From: an uncultured Eubacteriales bacterium
GTDB lineage: Bacteria; Bacillota; Clostridia; Christensenellales; CAG-917
Reading direction: 5' to 3'
NCBI GenBank assembly: GCA_900322215.1
Contig: ONYW01000010.1
Coordinates: 1-36,421, forward strand
Length of the DNA: 36,421 nt
Made by a program: the position numbers and the translations under genes. Each line of letters opens with the position of its first letter. The stretch's first letter is position 1. Positions 17,418 through 25,077 of this stretch are shown piece by piece. The notes beneath the pieces were generated by a model, which was given only the letters and a program-made list of their open reading frames with translations, did no database searches and was not told the DNA's origin.

Positions 17418-19664
17418 CTACTTGCTTTGCTTTTTTCCTTTGCGCTTAAAGTTGTAAAGCAATAACGCGGACGAGGCGACTACGAGGACTGATGACGCGT
17501 TGTGCACGAGCGCACCGCTCCACGGTTGCAATACGCCGAAGAACGAGAGTACGACCGCCACTGCGTTGACTATCATCGCGATCGTTATATTGCGCTTTAT
17601 CGCAAACATAACGCGCTTTGAGAGTTTTATCGTATCGTCGACCTTTGCGAGATCGCTGTTGAGTATTGTGATGTCGGCGCTGTCTATTGCTATATCGCTT
17701 CCCATTGCGCCCATCGCAAACGAGCAGTCCGCCAACTTCATGGACGGAGCGTCGTTTACGCCGTCGCCAATCATGACGACTTTGTGCCCTTCCTTTTGGA
17801 GTTTTTCTATCTCGAGGAGTTTATCCGCAGGGAGCAGGCTGTGCTTCACCGTCTTCACTCCGCACTCGGAGGCAATAAAGTTCGCGCTCTTTTCGTTGTC
17901 GCCCGTCAGCATAACCGTCTCGAACTTCTTGCTCTCAAGCGAGCGCATAACGTCTTTCGCGACCTCTCTTATGGTGTCCGAAAACGCCAGCATTCCTGCG
18001 AGGTTTCCGTCAAAGAGGACGATAACGACCGTCTTGCCCGCAGACAATTGTTCGTCTATATCCGCTTGGAGCGCGCCTGTGTTCACGCCGCTTTCCAACG
18101 CTTTTTTGAGGCTCTCCACGAGGACGAGTTTGCCGTCCACTCTTGCCGATATACCGACGCCCTGCAAAGTCTCTATATCCTTTGCCTCATAGAGTTCCAT
18201 ACCGTTTGCCTTCTCGACAACCGCGAGCGCGAGAGGATGTTCGCTGAACTTCTCAACACTTGCGGTGATACGCAGGAGTTCTTTGTCGTTCCCGTCAACC
18301 GCAACCGCTTTGTCAAGCAGGATTTTGCCTTCCGTGAGCGTTCCCGTCTTGTCAAAACATACGGTGTCCGTTTTTGCAAGCGTTTCAAGCGCGGCACCGC
18401 TCTTTATGAGCACGCCGTGTCTTGCCGAGTTTCCGAGTCCCGCCGCCACGGCAGTAGGCGTTGCGAGCGCCAACGCGCATGGGCAGAACACGACAAGAAT
18501 GGTGACTGCGCGCACAAGAGACTCTACCCAACTGATATTGAACGCAAACTTGGACACTATGCCCACGACGAGCGCGGTCACAAGGACTATCGGAAGAATA
18601 ATCTTGACCGCTTTGTCGGCAGTTCTTGAAATAGGGGCTTTTTTGCCCTCCGCCTCGATAGTGAGTTCCGCCATCTTGGCGATGGTCATATCCTTTTCGA
18701 GTTTTGTGACTTCGACCTCGATAACGCCGTTTTTGTTCATCGTACCGCCAAAGACGCTGTCGCCGACTGTCACGTCCACGGGCAGGTATTCGCCTGTCAG
18801 CGACGACTGGTCGATAGACGCTTCACCGCTCACGACTTTGCCGTCGACCGCGACCATCTCGCCCGTCTTAACGACGACTATATCGCCGATTTTGATGTCT
18901 TTGAGGCGCATTTTGACAAGATCTCCGCTGTCGACTTTGACAAACGCTTCCTTTGGCACGAGCGCGACGAGGCGTTCTATGCCCGACCTGCACTTTGCGA
19001 CAGTCAAGTCTTCGAGCAGTTCGCCGAGCCCCATAAGGAAGGCGATTTCGCCCGCCGCAAAGACATAACTGTGACTGTGCCCGGACGTCTCGACGACGAT
19101 CCCGCAAAGCGAGAGGATTTCAAGCACAATCGAGGCTATCATCGCAAGCGAGATAAGTTGCGGAGAATTGAGTTTTTTCTTCACCGCCCCCTTCACAGCG
19201 CTTATGACGAGCGGAGTGCCCGAGAGGATAACCGCCACCCAGGCGGGATTTACATAGTAGAACGCAATGAGCCACCCCTGCCCCGTTCTCTCGGAGATTT
19301 CTTTCCAGTTGAAATAACCGACGACGAGAAACACGAGCGATATGGAGAGCAGGATTATGTCTCTTATAGACTCTTTGTCAAGGCGCCTTGCTCCGCCCTT
19401 TTCGTCATGGTGACGGTCGTGTTCACAACCGCAACCGCAGCCACAGTCGTCATCGTCATCATCACAGCACCCGTCATGGTGGTGATGGTCATGACCACAG
19501 CAGCAATCATCGTCATCATCATCGTGGTGATGGTGATGATCGTGTCCAGAGCAGCAGTCATCGTCGTCATCGTCATGACGGCTCATATCGTGCTTCAATT
19601 TATTCAACTTTTCGTCTTCGTCCATAGCTACGTCGCTATGGCGGAGGGTCTTATCGTTTTTCAT
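17418..19664 (-). CDS. Heavy-metal P1B-type ATPase with His/Asp/Cys-rich N-terminus
   Basis: A membrane pump of 748 residues from ATG 19664. A GTG 12 bases upstream is possible, but the GTGAGG ribosome binding site fits the ATG. Residues about 26-90 are runs of Asp, His and Cys (HDHHHH, DDDDDDCCC, CGCGCGC), a probable soft-metal-binding tail that replaces the usual CxxC ferredoxin-like domains. The core has actuator SLTGEYLPV, the intramembrane CPCALALATPTA (about 394-405), DKTGTLT (about 438), SEHPLA and GDGVNDAPSM. The last TM pair has LVHNASSVLVVASSALLLYN, unlike classic Cu+ (MSxSS) or Zn/Cd (DxG) signatures, so the metal is unresolved. Transcribed alone. Confidence 0.92.
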   Translation of the reverse strand: MKNDKTLRHSDVAMDEDEKLNKLKHDMSRHDDDDDDCCSGHDHHHHHDDDDDDCCCGHDHHHHDGCCDDDDDDCGCGCGCEHDRHHDEKGGARRLDKESIRDIILLSISLVFLVVGYFNWKEISERTGQGWLIAFYYVNPAWVAVILSGTPLVISAVKGAVKKKLNSPQLISLAMIASIVLEILSLCGIVVETSGHSHSYVFAAGEIAFLMGLGELLEDLTVAKCRSGIERLVALVPKEAFVKVDSGDLVKMRLKDIKIGDIVVVKTGEMVAVDGKVVSGEASIDQSSLTGEYLPVDVTVGDSVFGGTMNKNGVIEVEVTKLEKDMTIAKMAELTIEAEGKKAPISRTADKAVKIILPIVLVTALVVGIVSKFAFNISWVESLVRAVTILVVFCPCALALATPTAVAAGLGNSARHGVLIKSGAALETLAKTDTVCFDKTGTLTEGKILLDKAVAVDGNDKELLRITASVEKFSEHPLALAVVEKANGMELYEAKDIETLQGVGISARVDGKLVLVESLKKALESGVNTGALQADIDEQLSAGKTVVIVLFDGNLAGMLAFSDTIREVAKDVMRSLESKKFETVMLTGDNEKSANFIASECGVKTVKHSLLPADKLLEIEKLQKEGHKVVMIGDGVNDAPSMKLADCSFAMGAMGSDIAIDSADITILNSDLAKVDDTIKLSKRVMFAIKRNITIAMIVNAVAVVLSFFGVLQPWSGALVHNASSVLVVASSALLLYNFKRKGKKQSK

Positions 19665-19691
19665 AACGTGCCTCACTGAAATTCTAACTAT

Positions 19692-19719
19692 ATAATACCA
19701 TAAATACAGCGGATGTCAA
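19692..19719 (-). promoter_or_regulatory. Promoter of the metal ATPase gene
   Basis: On the minus strand TTGACA (19719-19714), 16 bp, TATTAT (19697-19692), about 28 bases upstream of ATG 19664. No recognised metal-regulator operator is seen next to it. Confidence 0.7.
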
Positions 19720-19847
19720 GAAAATGTGAAATTTTTTTCATATTTTTAATTTTACGCTTTGAGTTCCAACAAATTGCATCATTATAATATTTATGCTACA
19801 ATTATTGCGGTTTTCAAGAAAACTAATTTATCTCCCCGCTTGTGCGA

Positions 19848-19968
19848 ACTGCGTGAGTGAGATGAGATGCGCGGCATCGTGCTCCTAGCAGGCAACCCGG
19901 TGTACATAAGCGTACACGGTTGAATGAACGAAGCGCGATAACAACGCAGGTCGCTCACTCACACGATA
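19848..19968 (+). repeat. Family A structured element, copy 6
   Basis: The outer stem TGCGTGAGTGAG pairs with CTCACTCACACGA. Loop halves are GATGAGATGCGCGG and GATAACAACGCAGGTCG. The inner stem is ATCGTGCT with AGCGCGAT. The apex is TGTACATAAGCGTACA. It is in tandem with copy 7 in the gap between the divergent metal ATPase and rlmI. Confidence 0.8.
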
Positions 19969-19990
19969 TTAATCAAACCACAAGCATTGC

Positions 19991-20114
19991 AAACTGCGTG
20001 AGTGAGATGAGATGCGAGGAAGGGCGTGCCGGCAGACAGACCCAATGTACATAAGCGTACATGGTCTGGCGGACAGTGCGCGCTGACAAAGCAGGTCGCT
20101 CACTCACACAGTTT
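19991..20114 (+). repeat. Family A structured element, copy 7, in the rlmI leader
   Basis: The best-formed copy. The outer stem AAACTGCGTGAGTGAG pairs with CTCACTCACACAGTTT. Loop halves are GATGAGATGCGAGG and GACAAAGCAGGTCG. The middle stem is GGGCGTGC with GTGCGCGC (one mismatch, two wobbles); the apex is ATGTAC/GTACAT within AGACC…GGTCT. Its right arm ends 11 bases before the rlmI ATG, immediately upstream of the AGGAAAA ribosome binding site, so it could influence rlmI translation if transcribed. Confidence 0.8.
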
Positions 20115-20125
20115 AGGAAAAGTTT

Positions 20126-21295
20126 ATGGAATATTCTATATACTTAAAGAAAAATGAAGAAAAGCGCCTACGCGCGGGACACAGTTGGGTGTACGCAAAC
20201 GAAGTCGCGAGAATCGAGGGCAAGGACAAAAACGGCTCTCTTGCGACGGTCTATACCTTTGACGGCAAATTTGTCGGCAAAGGCTATATCAACCACCTGT
20301 CAAAGATCCTCGTGCGCCTCTTTATCTTTGACGAGAACGAGACGGACACGGACGAACTCCTCTCCTCTCGCCTGCTTGCGGCAAACAAATACCGCAGGAG
20401 GCTTGGCTATGACAACTGCTACCGCATGGTGTTTGCAGAGGCTGACAACCTGCCTGCCCTCATCGTGGACAAATATGACGAATATCTCGTCACGCAGTTT
20501 TTGTCGCTCGGCATGGACAAGCAAAAACAGCGTATCGTCTCCCTGCTTGCAAAACTGTTTGCTCCGAAGGGAATATACGAGCGCAGCGATGTGGCTGTCC
20601 GCGCAAAAGAGGGGCTTGAAGAGACGACGGGCACGCTGTACGGCGAAGTCCCCGACGAAATCGTTATCACGGAAAACGGCATAAAGATGACTGTCGATCC
20701 AAAGCACGGACAAAAGACAGGCTATTTCCTTGACCAAAAGGAAAACCGCCTGACTGCACGAAAATATGCAAAGAACGCGGACGTTCTCGACTGTTTTTCA
20801 AACAGCGGAGGTTTCTCAATGAACGTCGCGCCCGTTGCAAAATCCGTGCTTGCGGTCGATATCTCCCGCCTTGCAACTGAAACGGTTGAAAAGAACGCGC
20901 GCCTCAACGGCTACACAAACGTCTCCACTCTCACGGACGACGTGTTTGAAGTGCTGCGCAGGTTCAAACAGGATGGCACAAAATTCGACACCGTCATTCT
21001 CGATCCACCTGCGTTTTGCAAATCTGCAGACGAAGTGAAAGACGCCTACCGCGGATATAAGGACATCAATATACTCGGCATGAAACTCGTCAAATCCGGA
21101 GGCTTTCTCATAACGTCCTCTTGCTCGCACTATATGACCTTCCCTCTCTTTGAAAAAATGCTCGCGGACTCCGCAAAAGAGAGCGGCAGACGCGTCCGAA
21201 CGGTAGAAGTCAAATCGCAAGCCCCCGACCACCCGTCTCTCATCACCGCCGACGAAACGCAGTACCTGAAGTTTTTCATATTACAAGTAATATGA
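20126..21295 (+). CDS. rlmI: Class I 23S rRNA (cytosine-5) methyltransferase, RlmI type
   Basis: A 389-residue enzyme. The N-terminal PUA domain (about 1-75) carries KRLRAGHSWVYANEV and a GYINHLSKILVRL strand. A central EEHUB-like region follows, then a Rossmann SAM-binding domain with VLDCFSNSGGFSMNVA (about 215-230), VDIS, and the catalytic motif LDPPAFCKS (about 292-300). A SCSHYMTF motif near 334 holds the second cysteine region. Members methylate C1962 of 23S rRNA (E. coli numbering). AGGAAAA precedes the ATG. It is a single-gene unit with two family A elements in front and a family B array behind. Confidence 0.9.
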   Translation: MEYSIYLKKNEEKRLRAGHSWVYANEVARIEGKDKNGSLATVYTFDGKFVGKGYINHLSKILVRLFIFDENETDTDELLSSRLLAANKYRRRLGYDNCYRMVFAEADNLPALIVDKYDEYLVTQFLSLGMDKQKQRIVSLLAKLFAPKGIYERSDVAVRAKEGLEETTGTLYGEVPDEIVITENGIKMTVDPKHGQKTGYFLDQKENRLTARKYAKNADVLDCFSNSGGFSMNVAPVAKSVLAVDISRLATETVEKNARLNGYTNVSTLTDDVFEVLRRFKQDGTKFDTVILDPPAFCKSADEVKDAYRGYKDINILGMKLVKSGGFLITSSCSHYMTFPLFEKMLADSAKESGRRVRTVEVKSQAPDHPSLITADETQYLKFFILQVI

Positions 21296-21296
21296 A

Positions 21297-21392
21297 AAGT
21301 GATATTCGATTTCGCGAGTTATATTCACATCTTGTGAGTGATATTCGTCTCCGACGAGTGATATTCGCAACAAGTTGCGAGTTGCGGAGAAA
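21297..21392 (-). repeat. Family B hairpin array, locus 5
   Basis: Read on the minus strand it begins at half of the core (TCCGCAACT). It continues with CGCAACTTGTTGCG, AATATCACT, CGTCGGAGACG, AATATCACT, CACAAGATGTG, AATATAACT, CGCGAAATCG and AATATCACT. Linkers equal those of the right side of locus 4, while each hairpin is different. It starts two bases after the rlmI stop codon. Confidence 0.78.
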
Positions 21393-21425
21393 AAGAGAAC
21401 AAGTAATAGTAAAAATGACATAAGC

Positions 21426-21457
21426 AAAAGTCGCATCAATCTGACGCGACTTTTTTG
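21426..21457 (+). terminator. rlmI terminator
   Basis: AAAAGTCGCATCA-ATC-TGACGCGACTTTTTT forms a stem with one mismatch and a U-run. Confidence 0.85.
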
Positions 21458-21484
21458 TAAAGGATCCCTGATTCCGCATTTACA

Positions 21485-21800
21485 TTTTGTGGTACACACC
21501 TTGCAAAGCAAGGGTGTTCCACTGCACAAACTCGGTGCAAATTGGCGAGACTTGTAGCGACTTTGTCGCGTAATAGCGTAGCATAGCGGAGCGTCAAAAT
21601 AATTTTGTCCTCTTCGTCATTCGCAATCATTGCAAGCTAGTTGCTCTTTCCTTGCGGTCAGTCGCGGCGCCGCGAGTTTGCAAACATAGTTTGCAGGCAA
21701 TGATAATTGCCAAAAGGATTGACACGGAGTTTGTGGTACCCACACATCAAAGATGTGGGGTTCCACTACACCAGCTCGGTGCTACGCATTTGTGGAAGCG
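21485..21800. repeat. Family C repeats (two hairpin units) in a gene-free stretch
   Basis: Unit 1 (21488-21549) is TTGTGGTAC, hairpin ACACCTTGCAAAGCAAGGGTGT, then TTCCACTGCACAAACTCGGTGC. Unit 2 (21731-21790) is TTGTGGTAC, hairpin CCACACATCAAAGATGTGGG, then TTCCACTACACCAGCTCGGTGC. Flanks are conserved and the hairpins differ. Between them are other small hairpins (GTAGCGAC-TTT-GTCGCG and GGCAATGATAATTGCC). I see no gene from 21457 to 21965. Confidence 0.6.
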
Positions 21801-21890
21801 CGCAAGCGCAATCAAGCGCAGAATTGTGCGAAATACTGATTTGAGTTGTTATTGTGCTTGATGGTATAGCAAACAATTATGCGCGCGAAG

Positions 21891-21966
21891 CAGACGAAAA
21901 GGCGTGGTTGAAAGGTTGCGCCTTTTAAAAATAAAAGGCGTACCAAATGGCACGTCTTTTCGTCTG
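21891..21966 (-). repeat. Family E nested hairpin, likely tRNA-Pro terminator
   Basis: CAGACGAAAAGGCGTG pairs with CACGTCTTTTCGTCTG (15 of 16) and encloses GCGCCTTTTA-AAAA-TAAAAGGCGT. It overlaps the CCA end of tRNA-Pro by two bases and follows it on the minus strand, so it could end that transcript. A second copy with a different but intact stem is at 24885-24965. Confidence 0.6.
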
Positions 21967-22041
21967 GTCGGAGTGGCGAGACTTGAACTCGCGGCCTCAT
22001 GGTCCCGAACCATGCGCGCTACCAAACTGCGCTACACCCCG
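21965..22041 (-). tRNA. tRNA-Pro (anticodon CGG)
   Basis: A 77-nt cloverleaf with encoded CCA. Acceptor CGGGGTG pairs with CACTCCG (one wobble), the D arm is GCGC/GCGC and the anticodon stem CATGG/CCATG encloses TTCGGGA, giving anticodon CGG, which reads CCG proline. The T arm is GCGAG-TTCAAGT-CTCGC. Standard in every arm. Confidence 0.96.
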
Positions 22042-22136
22042 TTGGTTTCTTTCTGACTAATTTTTTTCGTCAGCGTTAAACATTTTAGCAAGTTATTTTG
22101 ATTCTGTCAATAAATGTATTCATATTTAAAATTTTA

Positions 22137-22166
22137 TTTGCATTTTTTCTTTATATGATATATAAT
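22137..22166 (+). promoter_or_regulatory. Promoter of tRNA-Gln
   Basis: TTTGCA (22137-22142), 18 bp, TATAAT (22161-22166), 12 bases before the mature tRNA 5' end. Confidence 0.6.
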
Positions 22167-22177
22167 CATTCTTGCGA

Positions 22178-22251
22178 TGGAGATTGGTGTAGTGGTAGCA
22201 CTTGGGCCTCTGACTCCCACTGTGTAGGTTCGATTCCTATATCTCCTGCCA
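22178..22251 (+). tRNA. tRNA-Gln (anticodon CTG)
   Basis: A 74-nt cloverleaf with encoded CCA. Acceptor TGGAGAT faces ATCTCCT with a U1-U72 mismatch in place of U1-A72. The D stem is GTG/CAC with loop TAGTGGTAG. Anticodon stem TGGG/CCCA encloses a loop with CTG at 34-36; the closing 31-39 pair is C-U. T arm GTAGG-TTCGATT-CCTAT, discriminator G as in other tRNA-Gln. A terminator follows directly. Confidence 0.87.
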
Positions 22252-22258
22252 AATCAAG

Positions 22259-22286
22259 CACCCTCAACTTGTTTGAGGGTGTTTTT
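22259..22286 (+). terminator. tRNA-Gln terminator
   Basis: CACCCTCAA-CTTG-TTTGAGGGTG followed by TTTTTCT. Confidence 0.88.
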
Positions 22287-22605
22287 CTATGCAATATTGG
22301 CTTGAACGCTTGCGGACATAGACGATATTGCATAGAAAAACAAACTGGACACGTAGTGGGCAGTGCTTGATTTGAATCTGCTGTGAGTCAAACGGAAGCT
22401 CGCTCTCGCGAGCATTCCTATATTCTATATGTAGGTGCTTATACACAAAGGCATTTTGGCAAAATAAGTGTTGACGGAGTCAAGACGCTTGATTTGAGGT
22501 CTAAAGGAGTCAAATGGAAGTGCGCGCACGCGCACATTCCTATATACCAGCTATTGCTTGCAATTAAGTGCCGTTGCATAGAAAAACGAACGCGACACAG
22601 GTCGC
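22282..22605. repeat. Gene-free stretch with an inverted repeat and family D hairpins
   Basis: A perfect 16-bp inverted repeat TTTTTCTATGCAATAT (22282-22297) / ATATTGCATAGAAAAA (22325-22340) is followed by a third partial arm at about 22574-22586. Inside are two family D units: GAGTCAAACGGAAG-hairpin-CATTCCTATAT (22385-22424, hairpin CTCGC…GCGAG) and GAGTCAAATGGAAG-hairpin-CATTCCTATAT (22507-22546, hairpin TGCGCG…CGCGCA). It could be a small inactive mobile element, but no transposase remnant is visible. Confidence 0.5.
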
Positions 22606-22619
22606 AAAATAGTGAGTTC

Positions 22620-23555
22620 TTATTCCTCTGTTTCTTCTTCGCAAATTACTTCGTAGTCCTTTGTCAAAGTCACGGCGTTCACGACTGCCTGCATGGTGGC
22701 TTTGACGACGGCGCTTTGAAGGACTGCGAAGTTGACGACAGGCTTTTTGTCCGAGGACATGACAAAGAGCGTATCGCCGTCATAATCCGTATGCACGGGG
22801 CGAATGGTGCGAGCCAAGCCGTTGTGCGCGATAGTTGCAAGTTTGTTTGCGCCGACCTTGTCGAGTTTCGCGTCGGTCAGTATGCACCCGATAGTCGTGT
22901 TGGTGCCGAGCAGGAGTTTCAAAAACTCGCCATCCGAGAGGCACTTCTCCGTGTCGATAAACTCGCCGTTTTTGCCCTTTGCGCCTGCGATAATCTTGTT
23001 CGTTTCGGGATCGACCACGTCGCCGAGCGCATTGACTGCGACAACCGCCGTGACGGTGACGCCAGCGACTTTGACGCTTGCCGCGCCGACGCCGCTCTTC
23101 GAGGCGTGTTTTATGCCTCTTATCTTGCCGACCGTTGCGCCCTTACCGACGCCGATATTGCCAAATTCGAGGGTTTTTCCTGCGTTTTCGCATGCTTTAA
23201 AGCCGTATTCTGCCGTCGGATAGTGATAGTCGCGGTCGTTAAGGTCATAGATGACTGCGCCCGTGACTATAGGCACAAGCTTGTTCCCGACCTTGTAGCC
23301 TATGCCGTTTTTTTGGAGATAATCCATGACTCCGACGGTTGAGGCAAGCCCGTATGCACTACCGCCCGTCAGCACCACCGCATTGATTTTTTGCATGGCT
23401 TTTTCGGGACGGAGGAGGTCTGTCTCTCTCGTGCCCGGACCGCCGCCGCGACAGTCGCAACCCGCAACCGCGCCTTTTGAGAGGATGACGGTAACGCCCG
23501 TGTAGTCGTCATTGAAATGCCCTATTTTGAATCCGCTTGGAATTGTAACTTTCAT
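22620..23555 (-). CDS. P1 family (S58, DmpA-like) aminopeptidase
   Basis: From ATG 23555 it is 311 residues; the GGAG 7 bases upstream favours this over a start 21 codons earlier. It has the S58 hallmarks: GHFNDDYTGVTVIL at the N-terminus, GCDCRGGGPGTRETDLL, NAVVLTGGSAYGL, KGATVGKIRG, then TNTTIGCILTDAKL, where the autocatalytic cleavage and N-terminal Thr nucleophile are expected, and PVHTDYDGDTLFVMS. Such enzymes self-cleave into two chains and release N-terminal residues from peptides, amides or beta-peptides; they are cytoplasmic. Single-gene unit. Confidence 0.9.
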   Translation of the reverse strand: MKVTIPSGFKIGHFNDDYTGVTVILSKGAVAGCDCRGGGPGTRETDLLRPEKAMQKINAVVLTGGSAYGLASTVGVMDYLQKNGIGYKVGNKLVPIVTGAVIYDLNDRDYHYPTAEYGFKACENAGKTLEFGNIGVGKGATVGKIRGIKHASKSGVGAASVKVAGVTVTAVVAVNALGDVVDPETNKIIAGAKGKNGEFIDTEKCLSDGEFLKLLLGTNTTIGCILTDAKLDKVGANKLATIAHNGLARTIRPVHTDYDGDTLFVMSSDKKPVVNFAVLQSAVVKATMQAVVNAVTLTKDYEVICEEETEE

Positions 23556-23621
23556 ATACGCTCCGAATGCTTTTTCTTTATTGTAACACAAAGTTGAAAA
23601 GTCGCAACTGTTTTGCAAAAA

Positions 23622-23650
23622 ATTAACGCCCTCAAAGAGGGCGCTTTGTC
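23622..23650 (-). terminator. Terminator downstream of the hydrolase gene
   Basis: On the minus strand GCGCCCTCTTTGAGGGCGTT forms a stem, followed by AATTTTTTG. It ends the 23720-24649 transcript before the S58 gene. Confidence 0.75.
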
Positions 23651-23719
23651 ATTTGTGTTTCTTTTGTGCATCAAAGTTTTTTCTTTTGTGCAAAAATAGT
23701 GTTCGCAATGTTTTGTCTT

Positions 23720-24649
23720 TTATTCATTGATGAGGTCATCGAGCGAGGTTTGTTTGTAGACGATGAATTTGTCAAAGAAGTCCGCGATGTCCTGTTGGCA
23801 TTGTTTTGCGGATTTGTCGAGGAGCGCCTCGTGGCGAGAGCCGGGATAGAGGTGCAGTTCCGTCTTTATGCCGAGATCTCTATACATCTTGTCGAGTTTT
23901 TTGATGCCCTTCCCGTAGTTGCCGACCATATCGTCCGTGCCCGAGAACATCCCGATAGCGGTTGTCGGGTTGAGTTTTGCGCGGTTCTTTCTTCTATACA
24001 GTTTCGAGGTCTCGCTCATCATATAGAAGTCAAAGCCGACGCTCATATCCGTGTGGGTGTATTTGCCAGTCGCAAACTTCTCCCTGCGCTCGGGAATGCT
24101 GTTGATCCACTGCCCTTTGCCTTTGTCGCCCTTGAACTTGATAAAACTGTCCGAAACTTTGTTGACCAACTTAGGTCTCCAATTTCTCGCAAGGAGGAAG
24201 ATAGGAAAGGTGAAGCACTTGCCGAGGTTGAAGAGCCCTCTCATGTGTCCCGAACCGACGAGCGCGATCGCTCTGACGTCCGTCCCCGCCTGCGCAAAGG
24301 CTTGAGAGAGGAAACTGCCATAGGAGTGACCGAGGAGGAAGACAGGCAGGTCGTACTTCTCTTTGAGCCACTCGCGGAAGAAGAGTTCGTCCTGCAAAGT
24401 CTTTTTGAAGATATTGCCCTTGTGCTTGCCTCGGTTTTCGTCCGTCTCAGTCCTACCGTGCGCGCGGTGGTCGTCGCCGAAGACGATATATCCGCGAGTG
24501 TTGAAGTATCTTGCGACCTCGTCGTAGTGTCCGGCGTATTCCGCCATACCGTGAACGAGTTGAATAACTCCCTTTGGTGCGTCAACGTCGTCCCAAAGCG
24601 TGCAGTAGATTTCAGTTCCGTCAAAACTCTTGAGTTTGAATTCTTGCAT
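23720..24649 (-). CDS. Alpha/beta hydrolase, monoacylglycerol lipase/lysophospholipase-like
   Basis: A 309-residue cytoplasmic serine hydrolase. Visible: oxyanion region VHGMAEYAGHYDEVARYF (about 33-50), YIVFGDDHRAHGRT, the nucleophile elbow LLGHSYGSF (Ser near 107), the catalytic Asp in FSGTDDMVGN (about 240) and His in YPGSRHEAL (about 271). This is the PldB/YtpA group of esterases acting on monoacylglycerols or lysophospholipids; the substrate is unproven. AAGGTGG precedes the ATG. No signal peptide. It is transcribed in the same direction as the S58 gene but separated from it by a terminator. Confidence 0.88.
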   Translation of the reverse strand: MQEFKLKSFDGTEIYCTLWDDVDAPKGVIQLVHGMAEYAGHYDEVARYFNTRGYIVFGDDHRAHGRTETDENRGKHKGNIFKKTLQDELFFREWLKEKYDLPVFLLGHSYGSFLSQAFAQAGTDVRAIALVGSGHMRGLFNLGKCFTFPIFLLARNWRPKLVNKVSDSFIKFKGDKGKGQWINSIPERREKFATGKYTHTDMSVGFDFYMMSETSKLYRRKNRAKLNPTTAIGMFSGTDDMVGNYGKGIKKLDKMYRDLGIKTELHLYPGSRHEALLDKSAKQCQQDIADFFDKFIVYKQTSLDDLINE

Positions 24650-24739
24650 AGAGCCACCTTAAACGTATATTATATTCAGTATAAACCCAATATTTAAGAA
24701 TTTCAAGAATCGCGGGCAATTTTTTCGACAAAATTCACA

Positions 24740-24970
24740 AAAACCGCAATAAAGAAAAAAGCGTGCCGCCTGTATCGGCACACAAAAGCGTGCTTGCACG
24801 CCCCTCAAACTCGGAATTGTGCGGAACACCTGCATATACTCTTTGTCGTCTTCACGTTCAGCATACAATTACGAGTGCGAAGAAAACGAAAATACGTGTC
24901 ATGAAAGGGGCGATTTTTGATTAAAAAGAAAAAAGCGCGCCGTCGCATCGGCACGTATTTTCGTTGTTTT
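24740..24970. repeat. Repeats in gene-free stretch, including family E hairpin copy 2
   Basis: AACGAAAATACGTG (24885-24898) pairs perfectly with CACGTATTTTCGTT (24952-24965). The preceding AGCATACAATTACGAGTGCGAAG resembles the sequence before the copy at 21891. A direct repeat AAAGAAAAAAGCG…GCCG…ATCGGCAC occurs at about 24753-24783 and 24928-24954, and GCGTGC-TT-GCACGC forms a hairpin near 24788-24801. I see no gene between 24650 and 25077. Confidence 0.55.
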
Positions 24971-25077
24971 TGAGAAAAATGATAAAGGTTTGATTATGTT
25001 ATCTTTGATTGTTTTCACAATATATACAAACAAACCTCACTGTTTATTGGGGAAAAGCGATTTTTTTTGAAATATTT

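Noticed and set aside
19364-19627. Low-complexity His/Thr-rich frames opposite or beside the ATPase N-terminus
   Set aside because: They are other-frame readings of the His/Asp/Cys codon runs of the P-type ATPase.
22282-22605. A full insertion sequence beside tRNA-Gln
   Set aside because: No transposase frame or remnant is visible, and no target-site duplication could be recognised; only an inverted repeat and hairpins can be supported.
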